Below are positions 50,990 through 63,208 of a DNA stretch of 64,000 nucleotides, piece after piece. Position 1 is the stretch's first letter; each line of letters starts with the position of its first letter. This DNA is from Campylorhamphus procurvoides. Lineage: Eukaryota; Chordata; Aves; Passeriformes; Dendrocolaptidae. Under the pieces are notes generated by a model. That model had not been told where the DNA came from. It searched no databases and saw nothing but the letters and a program-made list of their open reading frames with translations. A program made the translations under genes and the position numbers. Where the stretch lies: NCBI GenBank assembly GCA_013396655.1, contig WBMV01004987.1, positions 124,376 to 188,375 of the forward strand, read 5' to 3'.

Positions 50990-53635
50990 ATGTGCCAAAG
51001 AGTTGAAAATGCTGAGCCTGTACATGTCAGAGGAGATTTCAGGCTTGTCACATTGTCACACTTTACTGATCTCTTGGGTTTAGCAAATTGCAGCTCCTAT
51101 TTTTAAAGCCAGCATAATTTTTATATTTAAGAGTGAAATATGGATTATTTTTTTTTTCAGTCAGAACTTATTTAACAGTTGACAAAGGGAAAACAATTAT
51201 TTCTTTTTCTGTTGTCTTTTGTGAGAGCATCTAAATGTTGACTCTGTAGTTGTGTCCTTGTGTATCTTTGTAACATGGAGGTCCATTGATGCTTCTCACA
51301 TCAAGCACACTAGCCTGTTATTTTAAAAGAGAGAGCAAACTTGGGGTGCTAATTAATTTCAGTTCATAAAGTTTATTCTTTCATGAGACCTGATTTCTGG
51401 AGAAAAAAGCAGAATATTTCTTTCAAGATGATCCCAGATTTATATCTTTAATGAGCAGAGAACCTTAGCTACACTATTAAACTAAGGACTTACAGACCTT
51501 CAAAACTTTTAAACACTCTTTTGGGTTTTTAATTAATTTTCTTTGTTTCTGACAAATGACTGTAACTCAGTAAATTCTTTCACTCTGCTACTATTTCTAC
51601 CCTTTTTGATTTTAACTAAAAATGATTTGTCTTCATTTCTGCATCAGCAGCCAGGGATCACTTTGATAGTATCTCTCTCATAACATTTTTCCAATAGGGA
51701 TTGCAGCTGGAACTCTAACAAGAATAGCAATTTGTTACAGATCGAGAAAAGTCTATAAGTCCTCAAGGCTTTGTCATATTGGAAGGAATTTCGCTGCGTG
51801 ATATGGGCAGGAAAGATGCAGAATCAATAATAAAAAGTAAGTCAGAACCAGTGGGTGGTCGGAATTGGTATTGACAAGGCAACAATACAAGTTATTTGTA
51901 CCTGATTACATTGACTACACTTCTGTAAGGACTTTGATGTTGACTAATGGCTTTGTCCTCCTGTGATGGTTTTAGAGTGTATCATCTCAGGCCATCTTGT
52001 GTATTAGTTGCTTTTGTGAATTTGGATGGGGCTGTTATGTCCCACAAGCTGTAATTTAACTTACAGGTGTTTTCAAGATAGAGATTCTTTTGTCCAAAAA
52101 CCAGAAGGAAAGAATATAGATAAAATCATGCTATATTTTTAATGTACTTAATGTCAATCATAAAAAAAACCCAAACCATCATGTGATTCAAAATATAGGA
52201 GGTGAATGTTTTTCTTCTTGTTTTCCTTTTTTGTCAAGAGAAATGGCTATGAAGGAGGGTCTCCAAGGGAGGAGCAGATAAGGAAAAATAGCATAATAAC
52301 ATTATATTACAATGGGAGTATGTGTATAAACCTATTAAAACAAATGGTCCCCTCCTTGATTTTATTAAAACTGGTTAACACCAGTATAACTTTGTGAGCT
52401 TTGCCTTGTTATTTCATATTCATGGGCAAAGAACTAATCCAGTGGGAACTGGATTTCATTATTAAGCAAGTTTTTCTAGCTTTGCATACTTTAATTGGGA
52501 ATACATCTGCAACAGAAGCAATGGGATGTACACTATTCATTGAGTATTTGAAAAGTATTTTGTTTTCAGTGCTCTTTGCTTATGCTATCTGATCTTAATG
52601 GATCCATAGGAAGCTTTTCAGGGCCTTAGATAACTCTGAATCCCAACTGCAGTTCTTTAAATTTTCTCAGAAAAATGGAGACTGAGTTTTACAGCATTCT
52701 TAAACCACTAGAAAAAATTGCTCCAAATTTCATTTAGAATTAAATTATCATGGAAAATGCGATCAAACTTGTAGAAATTGAATTTTTCTGCAAAGCAATA
52801 AAGTCAAACTTCTAGTGGGATTTTGGGAATAGGCATCTGCAGCCTTCCTTACGATGTCGTGGTGCAAGGCTGATTTCATGTTTCTGACATTTTGCTCTTG
52901 AAAACTTTTCTCTCAGGTCTGTTTCTACCAAGTCTCACATTCTGTAGTTGTTAGTAAAGAGAAGCAGAAAAGTGAAGCAGAACAACTCTGCCAACTGTGC
53001 AGTGACCATAAGAAATCATGGCTTTATACAAATGTAGTGATAGTCCTTTTTGACATTTGCTTGTAAGAAAAGATTCTCTCTTGTTCTTTGTAATGCAATA
53101 GAAACAGAAAAGACTTTTTTGAGCAGAGGACAGTATGAATCACAGCATCTTTAAGATCAGTGTCACTCTGAGTCCTCTGTTAACATCTCACATTTTTATG
53201 GTATGAAGTCTCTTGGTAGAAGAGCTCCTCTCCTCCTCACATTCTCCTGGACATTATTAGTAAGAGAAGCAACAAAACAGGCTATTTCTGCCTTTTCCTG
53301 CTCTGCTTATTCAGATTGTTGGTCATTAGCTGATAGAACTTAGATTTGGTTATTCTGTTGAGTCAGGACAATTGTTTTTTCCCTTTCTGTGGTCAGTGCA
53401 TGGTTATGAGAACAGGACTGTCTTGATCACATCCAGACAGATGACAATACCAATTTACAACTCAGTGTCTCACTGAGAAAGGTGATGTCTCCTCTATTCC
53501 AGTACTGTTAATAATGCTGTTGTTTCTGGCACTCAATATCTCATAATGATAAAAAAGCTGTACCATAACAGTTTTTATGAATTGCTGTGGTACTTTTTCA
53601 AGATAGTAGAGATTTCCAGGTAGGTGTTTCCATAT
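50990..53635. other. Gene-free AT-rich stretch
   Basis: No gene or repeat family is recognised apart from short A-runs such as that at 52162. Confidence 0.55.
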
Positions 53636-53639
53636 AACA

Positions 53640-54470
53640 AGATCAGAGTCACAAATACCTCACTGCAGAAGGTGGTAGAGAGGAACTGTCAGAGAACTGT
53701 TATTGGCAGATGAAATTCAGAGTTGAAGAATGTGAAATAATTTATGGTGAAAAAAGTCAATAACAAGCTTTAGATGAGCTATTACCATTTAGAAAAAGGT
53801 ATTGGATTGAATAAAACAACCTGGTCTTTCTTAATATTTCTGGGCAGTGCTAAGTAGTAGCCTGAAACCAAATAGAACATTAGAAACTGTTAAGAAAGGA
53901 GTAGAGAACAAAACAGAAAATGTTTTTATGTTAGAAATCCATGTTGAGCTTTCTTTTTGAATTCCATGTGCACTTCTTGTCCTCATTTGAAGGCTATTTA
54001 ATGAATTAGCAATATGTGAGGAAAGCAACAAGAGTGCACAAGGGAGTAGAATGTCTTCCATATGAGAAATTGTTAAATAGGTTAGAACTGTTAATTTTGG
54101 AAAAGTAATGTCAGAGGAGGATATGAAAAGGTTAGTGATAGCATGAGTAATATAGGGAAGGTGGAGATTGTTCCCTATCTCTCATAATATGACAAGTAGC
54201 ATCAAAATGAAATTATCAGGAATGTGTTCAAACCAAATAAAAGGAGTAGTTCTTCACACAGAATGTAACTACATTTCAGAGCTAACTGCAGAGGGGTGTT
54301 ATGGCTCCTTGAAGGGCAGATAAACATGGAGTTTCTGGCTCAGCCTGGAAGCTTTTGAACTCTGAGTTGCTGGAGAGTGGCAGGAGTGTGGGTAAGACAG
54401 ATGGTGTGGAGCAGAAGGGATGAAGGAAGGTCATGGGGTCATCATATGTTAGGATGTGGCAGAATAACTG
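53640..54470 (+). mobile_element. Ancient CR1-family LINE fragment, sense, heavily decayed
   Basis: The segment follows, with many substitutions and indels, the 3' half of old CR1-type LINEs well known from turtles and crocodilians. The landmarks, in order, are 'ttggcagatgaaattcagag' (53704), 'gaacattagaaactgttaag', 'tccatatgagaaattgttaa', 'gaggatatgaaaaggttagt', 'cctatctctcataatatgac', 'aaatgaaattatcaggaatg', 'caaaccaaataaaaggagta' and 'gttcttcacacagaatgtaa'. These correspond to the end of the reverse-transcriptase reading frame and the region before the 3' tail. No frame survives. The decay is far greater than in the 455 and 21414 copies, so the insertion probably predates modern birds. The edges are approximate. 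Confidence 0.8.
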
Positions 54471-54479
54471 AACACAACT

Positions 54480-57400
54480 GTGGGTGTTCTTCGATGGCAA
54501 GCCAGACTGACTGACCAGAAGCTCTCTCTGACTCTACTGTACACATTTTGTTTTCCCAGATTATGGGAAATGATAAGAACAGAGAAAAAGTATTGTCTAA
54601 CTGATGGTCTCCTTATGTGCTGTTTAGGGTTTGGTCAGGCCAGGGAAAGGGACAGCTCCAACTGGTTTCTATCTTCCCCTAAGTGCATAGTTTGGGCTTT
54701 TCCATATGCTGCAGTAACTAGAATGTCTACATAATTCCATACAGGTTTTCTTTAGCAGGTGCCAGTGTAGCAAACACTGGCTGTGTGTTACTTGGTACTA
54801 CCAGTATCTGTTCCTGATAATTTATGTTACAGTATCTGCTTACACTTAAAATTAATATTTTCCCCTGTGGTTTCATAATTACTTATTTTTGTGCATTCTA
54901 TGCTTTAGAGTTTTTTTATATATAATGAGAAAATATCATTGCAGTGGAATATTTTTTTGTTTTTAGAGTGAGTTTAGTGCATTTGTTGCATTGTACATAT
55001 AAGAATTCTCTGGGAAAGCCATTATTATTATTATTGTCCTCAGTACTGGGTTTTTTTGCATTTATTTCCTCATTGTTAACTATTTCTTCATAGTCTCAGA
55101 CAAAAAATCTCCATGAATTGCCAGGATCCATTTTCGGAATAGCAGCACATTACAAATTTGAGTTAGGATTCTAAATGGAGTGACTGACTTTCAACTCAAC
55201 GGGAGGAAGATTAGTGTCTGGTGAGCCATCAGCTTTTAGTGGAGAGGATTTTTGCTGAGTTCCTATTCTGAAAGGAGGGTTCCCAAAACCTTACTGGCTT
55301 TTATGTACCCTTTTTTTTCTTTTTTCCCCTGAGTAAATTGTTCACATGTTTCTAGGTTAGTCATAGAGCATTTTTGATTACAATATGAAATGAATTACAA
55401 ACATTTTGAGATGGAGAGCTTTTGGTGTGTTTAATAATCTAAAGGGAAAAAAGGGATCTTGTGTAATAAATTATGTAGCTTTCCCTTAAAAACTGTCATT
55501 GGCTTTGCAAATAGAAGAACGAACTGGTGCTGTGCACTCATTAACTGTATAACTAAACCTAGGAGTAGGTGGGAGCTGGGTGACCTTTCCTTGAATGACA
55601 CTTGATGCACAGATAACACACCTGGTTTCATCTGAATGGTGTGTGGACCTTCAAAACAGTCAGAGATTTCCTTTCTTGTGCTGCTTCCAGTACATGGTTG
55701 TTACTACGCGTGTAGATCCTTTGAGAAAGTACCAATCTAACCCAAAAGTGTGTGGGTTCTCTGCAGTTAAATAAAAGTGGGATGGTGCTACTGTAGGAAT
55801 TGTTTATAGGCTTTAGAAAGACACACGCGTCACTGCTGGGAGCTCTGGTTACTGTTTTTGCACATTTAGCTTGTACTAAATAACATTTATATCTTGTAAG
55901 TGTCAGGTTTTCTAATCCTGTATTTTTGGTACCCTGAAAGTTACAGATAAAACTGAGCAGTAGCAAGTGGGACAGAAACAGCAGCACAAATAGAAGGAAT
56001 GAAGGGATTAGTTGGTGCCTGACTAGTTCGTGCTTGTAGAGGGAGAGTAATCAACCCAAATGTCAACACTTATTAATGCTGTTCACATCAAAGGCTGTCA
56101 GATGAGCACTACATGAGAATCCCTGCCTTCAAAAAGGAAATATCGATTGGAATAAAGTGCGGTTGGAGTTTCAACATCCACACTCAATACATATAGAGTT
56201 TCATATACTGTAACAAAGTCTCTAAAGGCTGGCAAACTCAGTGAAGTACTTCAAGAAATGTCAAATCATGATCTTCACTCAGTGAATAGTTGTCTGTCTG
56301 ATTCCTCCCATTTACCGTGGACTTAAAGGAATGATAAGTGCAGATGGAGAAACTGCCAAAGCCCCAAGCTCATACTCTTGCACATGGACAAAGTACTTCC
56401 CATGCTGCTGTGTTCCTCTGCGTGCCTGCAACACCTGTATTGTCATGTGTACGTTTTAGTGATACTGTATGATGTGGTAATACCATTTAGGAAACACAGT
56501 AGGTGGAACAAAGTCAGCTATCCCAGTGGTTCTTCTGGGTCTATGAACTAAGAGAACACCTTGGAAATTGTTTTTCACCAGAACTCTACTATTCTGGTAT
56601 TGTTACCCAATTGCTGGGATTTAGTCCTTCTTAGTGTGGACTAAGGTCTGTTTGAAATACCTCTGTTCATCTTTCACATTCAGAGCTGTCAGTAAAACTG
56701 GCTATATTGTGGATGTCATTTCTGTTCCATTCTGGCTTTGTGCTTTGACACTGAATCTGGGAGAAGCCAAGCATATATTTACTGTTACTTGAGTTATTTG
56801 CACAGATGACTTCCTTGTTCTGGAGTGGCATAACAAACATCGGGTGCAATAACCTTCTGTTCCTTTCTGTACATGATCACAAGCATTTAAATTCTGAAAA
56901 GTAGAATTAGTTTTGAAACTGCACTCAGGAAAAACTACCTGCTAGTAAGTAATAATGCATCCTAAGCCTTGTTCTTTGATCAAGACCCTGATTGCTTTAG
57001 CAAAGCTGTGTTGTTTACATTCTGAACTTAAATAGTTCTGTCTGAGCAGCTGAAAAGTGTTGAAGCATGAAAGAGACTTTTGACTGAACAGGTAAGAGTA
57101 AAAAGAAAATCTGAACCAGGTTGTTGGATTTTGAAATGAAGCTTGATCATAGGCATTTCAGAGGTTATTTCCTATACTTTTCTTTGCTATCTGGACATAA
57201 AATATCTATTTGTATGTAAATAGTAAAAATCTGACAGCTTCTCTTTTTCCATTGAATGGTTGAAAGGTATGCAATGCATCAGTAGCTATGTGGAAAAGGT
57301 AAGCTGCCTATGCTTCCCATCATCTCTTGGAAAGGGGCAAGGAGTTTTTATCATTCTGAACCTCACACTTATTGTAGGAAAAGAAATACATATTTCTCTT

Positions 57401-60400
57401 TTGCCACTGTTTTCAGTTGATAATACATATTGCATTCCCAGATTCTGCCAGATGTATTTACTTGGCCTTTTTAATCTGGCAAAACTCCATTGATTGCAGG
57501 GGTATTTTTTCTTGGAATAAAACTGCAGGACCAAGCGCAGTGTCTGTGATTCAGGCTTTAGAAATGCAGTTGTCTGCAGGGGCTGGGTATGTTCTGGCAG
57601 AGGTAAAATGCAGCTCACTGCTAAATATTCACCATGAATAAACTATGATAAATGACATGTTTGTGGTGCAGAGATGTTCCTGGGTGATAGTAACATAATT
57701 TGTTTTTAGTATTTCAGTGTGCACCCCAGTGACCTCAAAACTTAGCAGTGCAGATGTATTTGGTATTTACCATTTGGGAGAAGGTATATTAGTCAAATTG
57801 GAGATGTCAGGAAAAACCACTTAATGAAACCCATAATTGCTGTGGCTGTGAGGGGCCAATGTCGAGCTGCAGGGTCTCTGTGCTGACTGTACCAGGCTGG
57901 GCAGCAAGCACAATGCTTCAAGCTCCCTTCCCACAGAGCTTTTCAGAACCTTTTAGTCTCTGTTTTGATGATTTACAGATTATAGTAACATCCTTCAGGA
58001 TTAAAGCCATGGTACTTCTGAAGCATTTTATAAAAGCAAATCTAGTAACTTTAAAGAGACCTGTTTATTTCCTGTCAATTCTCCACATGTCTGCAAATGC
58101 AAGAATGTTCCCAAATAGTTGTGTGTTTCTAGTTACTCTCTTCCGGAATTCACTCCTTTTTATTTCATGTTTTTGAGCATCTACTTCGGAACCTATTAAT
58201 ATGACATGTTTAAAATTCAAGCTCTGAGTGGTGATAATAAGGGAGAAGAGAAAATATTGACTTTTCCCTGTGATTACACTTTTTGAATAAAAGTCAAGTG
58301 ACTCAATTCAATATTAAATTAATCACAGGGACCCAATTACTGCCTGACCTGTTTGTAATAGTGTTTTTGCTATAAGGTCCTCACTATGGAGCACTGTGAT
58401 TTAAAAGATTATAAAGCAATAAATCATCCTATAAGAATGGAAGGGCATACTGTAGCACAGTGAAATTAGAAGGAAGGATATTGGTGGTTTATGTAGAGAA
58501 ATAAACATTGAGGGGAAGGAGTGATCAAGTAACCTGTCCTAGTACTGGAATTATTTATGCTTTTCCTTGTGCTGAAGAGATGCAGATCAACTGTTCTCTT
58601 GGTGATTCCATGGTAGGAAGATGAGGGATGTGGTGGATAGACTTCTTTGCAGAATCAGAAGGCAAGGATTGAAATTACTAGTCTTAACCACGGATCAGAT
58701 GTTATGGTTGTATTCAGAAAAATCCCAGCTGGTAGCAAAGGTTTTGGTTCTTTTTTTTAAGGGTTACTTCAAGTTTCTTATTATATGCTCCTGACCAAAA
58801 ACCACAGTGCTGGAGGCTGGAACCTACCCCACAGGTCCCCAGAGTGGGAGCAACTGCTGCTGGTAAATAAAAACTGGGGCCACTTCTCAGTGGCAGAAGC
58901 ATTTCACAGGGTTTGAAGTTCACGTGCTGAGTCAGAGCTTTAAAACCCACAGACTCAACAGCTATTTAAACTGACCTAGAAGGGAAGCAAATATCATGAC
59001 CTCATTCTATGGGATTTTGCCTCAAGGGGTGGTTCTCCCCTTGAAATACAAGGCTCATAGCTTGAAATTAAATCTATCACTGAAATGATCTATCTACTGC
59101 CACCAGCAGCACGTCCTTTGCATCCAGCCAGCCAGAGGCAAACAGAGTAAGGCCTCCAGTTGTCCACATCAGCCCTGCCTCCTCTCAGTGGACTCCGACC
59201 CAGTGTGCACATGCCTGTCTGGGTATGACGGCCAGGCAACACTTGAGCCTTTCTAGGCTGTCTCTCCATTTTTTTCTAACTCATTGCCACATGTCTGGCT
59301 GAATCGATTTCTGTTACTGGATGAATTTCTTTAGCTGATTTCTGAAGTGTGGCTTCACCTTGTTGCTGTTGGGTTTCATACTGGAGCTGGCCTTGTCAGT
59401 TTGGGCTTTGCAAAACCAGTACCTGATACAGCTTGTTATTTCATACTTAGGAAAATGCCATCATTACCAGCCAGAAGCTGCACAGTGGTCTTTTAGCATC
59501 TCTGGAAATGTGAATTATGCTCTTTTAGGTAACTGACTTCAGTTTAAGGGCAAAATTATAAAAAAATTTCGACCAGGAGTATCATTTTGGTATTATCACA
59601 CTCATGTGAGCAACATTCCCTTAACTACAGTGCTTGAAGATAGACTTCTGCATTACAAAATAGGTATTGTGATGGTTGTATCACAGCAATGAATTTACTG
59701 AATACTCAAGTAGTCTCTGCTAACTTTTGTAAAGAATTGAACTCTGTCACTTTTTTGAACATGTTGGTTCTTGTACTGCTGTTATGCCAAAGGAAGTGAT
59801 GCAACATGATATTCTTCATTCTTAGAAGTAGAATTTGTCTTTCACTGAGAAAAGTCCTTTGCATAACTGTGAGGTTCCTGAAATCCTGACCTCACTACGG
59901 CAGCACAAAACAATTATAGAGTCAGCTTAGTTCACTAGTGCAAAGTTTTTCTATGATTAGGAAGGTCTAAAGATATATTATTAGTACTTATACTCAAGGG
60001 CAGGGGAAATGTAGACAAACAGTTGTTTTTTTTTCTTTTTCATATAGCCTCATACCAGGAATGCATCTTTAAAAATCTATTGCATCTAAAAAGCCCCTTG
60101 AAACCCCAAACCCCATGTGAATATTGTAGGAGCTTATTTTCATTGTTCTACTCATATGACTTCTCAGAAAATACAGAAAGGAGATTTTATTCAAGCAATG
60201 GTCTTTTATGAGTGTTAGAAAGTTAGTGCAATATAATTCAACTGCCAGGAGTCATTTTTAATGCATGACTTGGCACTATAAGCTAGAGCAAATGTTAATG
60301 CATTTCCACTGATTTCAATAAGGCATGGATAAAATTTAAAGACTGTGACAAGACTGGTCTACTTTCACCTTGTGTTGGACTTTGAGTATCAGAAAATTGT

Positions 60401-61393
60401 CTGCTGCTTCTGGGTGGATCTAGTTCATTTAACATCTGCACAAAGATGCCTCCCAATCTATCGTGATTTTAGAGTTCAGCATTTTTGGAGATACATAATT
60501 TAAAAAACCCTACCAAAACCAAACAGGATTTTTGTTTACTAATTTTATTCTCTAATATTGTTTTAATATTCACAAATCTATTGTCAGATTAAAAAGAAAT
60601 ATTTTATGTCAATTTAATGTATGATTATGGTGAGTTTTAAAATTTTTTGTCAGTCTGTCAGAGGTTGTTTTGCAAAGGGAAAAATACTTTTGGATTAAAT
60701 TTAGCTACTTTTGATTGGTAATGACTGGAAAGACCATTTAGATTGTGGTTGAAACTTCTTTTTTTGCCTGAATAGAATCCTATTGCCTCTAGATTTTTAA
60801 ACTCTTTTTTTCCCCCCCTCCATTTCAAACTGATCTAAATATTTCCCTGGTTTTACTTGGCAACCTAAACTGATTTTTAATACAGGTTAATTTCACATTA
60901 TAGCTTAATTGCTACTTGCCACCATTCTGTTTGGTGGCATCTCCACCTCTTTTTTTGCTCATTCAAAGGCCTTATTACTGTTCAAGAAAAACCCTTATCT
61001 GGTTCAAAGAAATCTTTTAATGGTTGCCTGATTTATTTAAGTCAGATGAAGAAGGATCTCGAAGTCGTTTCCTGTCAAACATGTTGTTTGTGGGCACCGA
61101 CGCAGTTGAGGTGTGTTTTGTAATCCACTACACAGGGGCTGTTTTCTTTATATTGTCCACTTTCCCAGTCTGTATTTAGGACTGCTATATGTTTTAATGT
61201 TTTTTCTGAAGCTTTGACTTACATTTTCTTATTTAATTTTAATGCACCTGGAACATAGAAGCTGATGCAGTTTTAGTGCATTGATTAGTTGTGGTATGTG
61301 AGACAAGACTGTGTGTGTTGTGTTGCTCCAGCAAGTCCCAGGTGTGTCTGGGGAGCGTTTACTAATGAGCTGTTCCCTGGCTTGCTGTTGAAG
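54480..61393. other. Gene-free stretch
   Basis: No gene, RNA or repeat family is recognised. Good-looking donors at 57096 and 57299 have no supporting open upstream exon or only a few codons. It is AT-rich and compatible with intron. A branch-point-like tactaat lies about 30 bp before 61394. Confidence 0.5.
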
Positions 61394-61651
61394 GTACACT
61401 GATCGTGGTGCACATCCAGGGAGCTGCTCCTCCCTGAAGAACACTCCTGTTGAAAGGAAGCCAAGAACCTTCAGTGACCTACTTGATAACACTGGTGAGT
61501 CTGAAATTTTGTCTGTATCAGTTGTGCATGTTCTGATCATAAAGGTCTCGAACCCTTTACCACTCATTTTCTTACATTGTGACATAAGTAATTGTTCAAG
61601 ATCACACACAGATTCTGCCTTTATCACCAGCTCTCTGACAGAGTCTGTCAC
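61229..61651 (-). other. Unassigned 140-codon open frame, minus strand
   Basis: The frame starts at a GTG and runs 140 codons, long for this AT content. It includes protein-like stretches (AESVCDLEQLLMSQCKKM). It lies downstream, on the same strand, of the reverse-transcriptase relic and could be further relic coding sequence, but I see no RNase H or integrase signature. It overlaps the candidate exon at 61394-61494 on the other strand. Only one of the two need be real. Confidence 0.2.
61394..61494 (+). CDS. Probable penultimate coding exon, unidentified gene
   Basis: A tactaat branch-point-like word at about 61359 is followed 30 bp later by an acceptor (ttgctgttgaag, ending 61393). The exon ends at ACTG|GTGAGT, a strong donor (61495). 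The frame is open for 33 codons, entering in phase 2 and leaving in phase 1. The C-terminal half is protein-like: TPVERKPRTFSDLLDNTG, with basic residues before a Ser/Thr pair as in kinase targets. A shorter version could start at 61420 (acceptor cacatccag), entering in phase 1 and then joining directly to the exon at 1-131. The minus strand is also open here (140 codons), which lowers confidence. The family is not recognised. Confidence 0.45.
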
Positions 61652-63137
61652 AGATAGTAACTGGTAAAATCACATAAAGGGCTCTCAAGTCGTGTTGAGA
61701 TTCATCACTGCAAGCCCTCTTTGCTGGGATGCACCAATACCTTTGTCAGAGGAAATGTGCACGTCCTTTTCAGATCTTATGGAATGAAAGGTCAATTTGA
61801 AACTTTCAACTTTAATCCTGTGTCCACGAGATATTTTGGTGCCATATCTGTGTGCCCCAGATGTTTCAGGAAGCCAGCTGAGTAAATCAATAGGTCATCA
61901 AAGCAGGCTAGAAAAATAGAAAAAAGTGATATTCTTAGTGTTTTGTAAAAGTCAGCCCAGTGTGGCAGAATGTTTTTCAGATCACATGTGCTCAGATAAT
62001 AAATCCTTGGGTATCGCTGATGCAGAATTTCATTGAGGTGCATCTGCTGCAGTCTTCTGGTGGTTATCTGGCCAGAGAGAGCTCTCAGTGCTGAACAGTA
62101 ATTTTTCTTTATAATTTTTTTGGTGGGGAAAAGCTGAGGAGAGATTTCTCTGTGTTTCTATACAATTGGATATTAAAGTCATGCTGGGGAACATTCAGTG
62201 TTTAATTATTCCCTCTTCTGAGCCAGGAGATTTTGGGACTGTGAGCTGTGAATTGATATTCTCAGCTGTGAATTGCAGTTCTCAGCTTTGTCTATTTCTT
62301 CACGTTCACATACTGAGTTTAAGTTAATAAAGTGATGTATCCGTTTTTGTCGTAATAAGAGAAACAGGACGAATGACCAAACAGGAAGCAAAGACTGAAC
62401 AGAAGGGCAGGTGGAGTGAGACTTCCCTTAGAACTGACTCAAATGCAAGGGTTGGAGCATTTGCTTACTGTGGTAACACAGGTTAAAGGCAGATGATGAG
62501 CTGGAAGGCAGAGGGAGCAGGGATAAATGCAGCTGTCAGCAAAGCAGATGAGGTGTGTTTAGTTCAACCAAAAAGAAAAATAGAATTATAGTGATCCAAA
62601 AAAGTATATCTGAATAAAGGCCAAATAGAAATACTCTGGATTCAGAAAGTAGGAAGAAAGATTTTCTGGCTTCTGGATATGAACTGGAAAGGAAGATATT
62701 GAATCCTAAAGAACGGGAAAATAAGGGAGTTTGAAAATGTCATGCTGGAAAGGGTGGTACTTAGCCTGTATCCTAAGTGAGCTACATGACAACCTTCATA
62801 TCTTCAAAATAATTACTTTTGGTCAAATGAATTAATAAGTGATTAAAAATGTAGTTATCAAGTTCTTTTCTTTGTGAGAGAATCCCACTCTATTGTTAGT
62901 TATTTTTATACTTTGTCCATCGTAAAAGATTAATAACCAGTTTTTAAAAACTTCAACTGGTAATTCCACTTGTGAGACAGGAGATAGGCAGATTTGAAAA
63001 ATAGAAGTAAGGGAAATAGATTTTGCTACATTTTCCTGAGGGAAATAGGTTATCTCTTATTTCTTTTTTTTCCTGGAATGAGTAAAACTGGAGAAGAGAA
63101 ATGTCAGACTCACTGACAAATCCTCCTCCCTCCCCAG
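61501..63137 (+). other. Putative last intron of the plus-strand gene
   Basis: This lies between the donor at 61495 and the acceptor at 63136-63137. It contains the minus-strand reverse-transcriptase relic and an imperfect 20-bp tandem duplication at 62244-62283 (agctgtgaattg shared, three differences). Confidence 0.35.
61790..62110 (-). pseudogene. Relic of an LTR-retroelement (Ty3/gypsy-like or retroviral) reverse transcriptase
   Basis: On the minus strand, one frame open from about 62110 to a stop near 61792 carries three reverse-transcriptase landmarks in order. LSTCDLKN (about 61973-62000) contains the motif A aspartate, CFDDLLIYSAGF (about 61876-61911) is the YxDD-type motif C with Tyr replaced by Cys, and GLKLKVS (about 61796-61816) follows, as in Ty3/gypsy and related enzymes. 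Only about 23 residues separate the first two landmarks where the family has many more, so the part with motif B is deleted. A stop follows immediately. It is therefore a dead copy. No LTR, primer-binding site, protease or integrase was seen around it. Confidence 0.65.
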
Positions 63138-63208
63138 GGAAATTACACCGCATGGCTCTGGGCATCAGGGAACTGTTCAGGCCAAAAGACAGTGCAGTGA
63201 TCCAGTAA
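63138..63208 (+). CDS. Probable terminal coding exon with stop codon, unidentified gene
   Basis: A very strong acceptor (tcctcctccctccccag, ending 63137) opens a short exon. Entered in phase 1, which matches the out-phase of the 61394-61494 exon, it reads a Gly across the junction, then KLHRMALGIRELFRPKDS, four more residues and TAA at 63206-63208. The result is a compact basic and hydrophobic C-terminus of 22 residues following the Gly. The remaining sequence would be 3' untranslated region. An ATTAAA at 63479-63484 is a possible polyadenylation signal. Because any frame ends somewhere, the main support is the acceptor and the phase match. The family is not recognised. Confidence 0.45.

Noticed and set aside
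54280..54395. Acceptor/donor pair ending at GTGTGG|GTAAGA
   Set aside because: It lies inside the ancient CR1 fragment, with no open protein-like frame.
57056..57303. Donor-like sites at 57096 (CAG|GTAAGA) and 57299 (AAG|GTAAGC)
   Set aside because: The segment before the first has stops in all frames from the nearest acceptor. The second leaves only about 13 codons with a weak acceptor.
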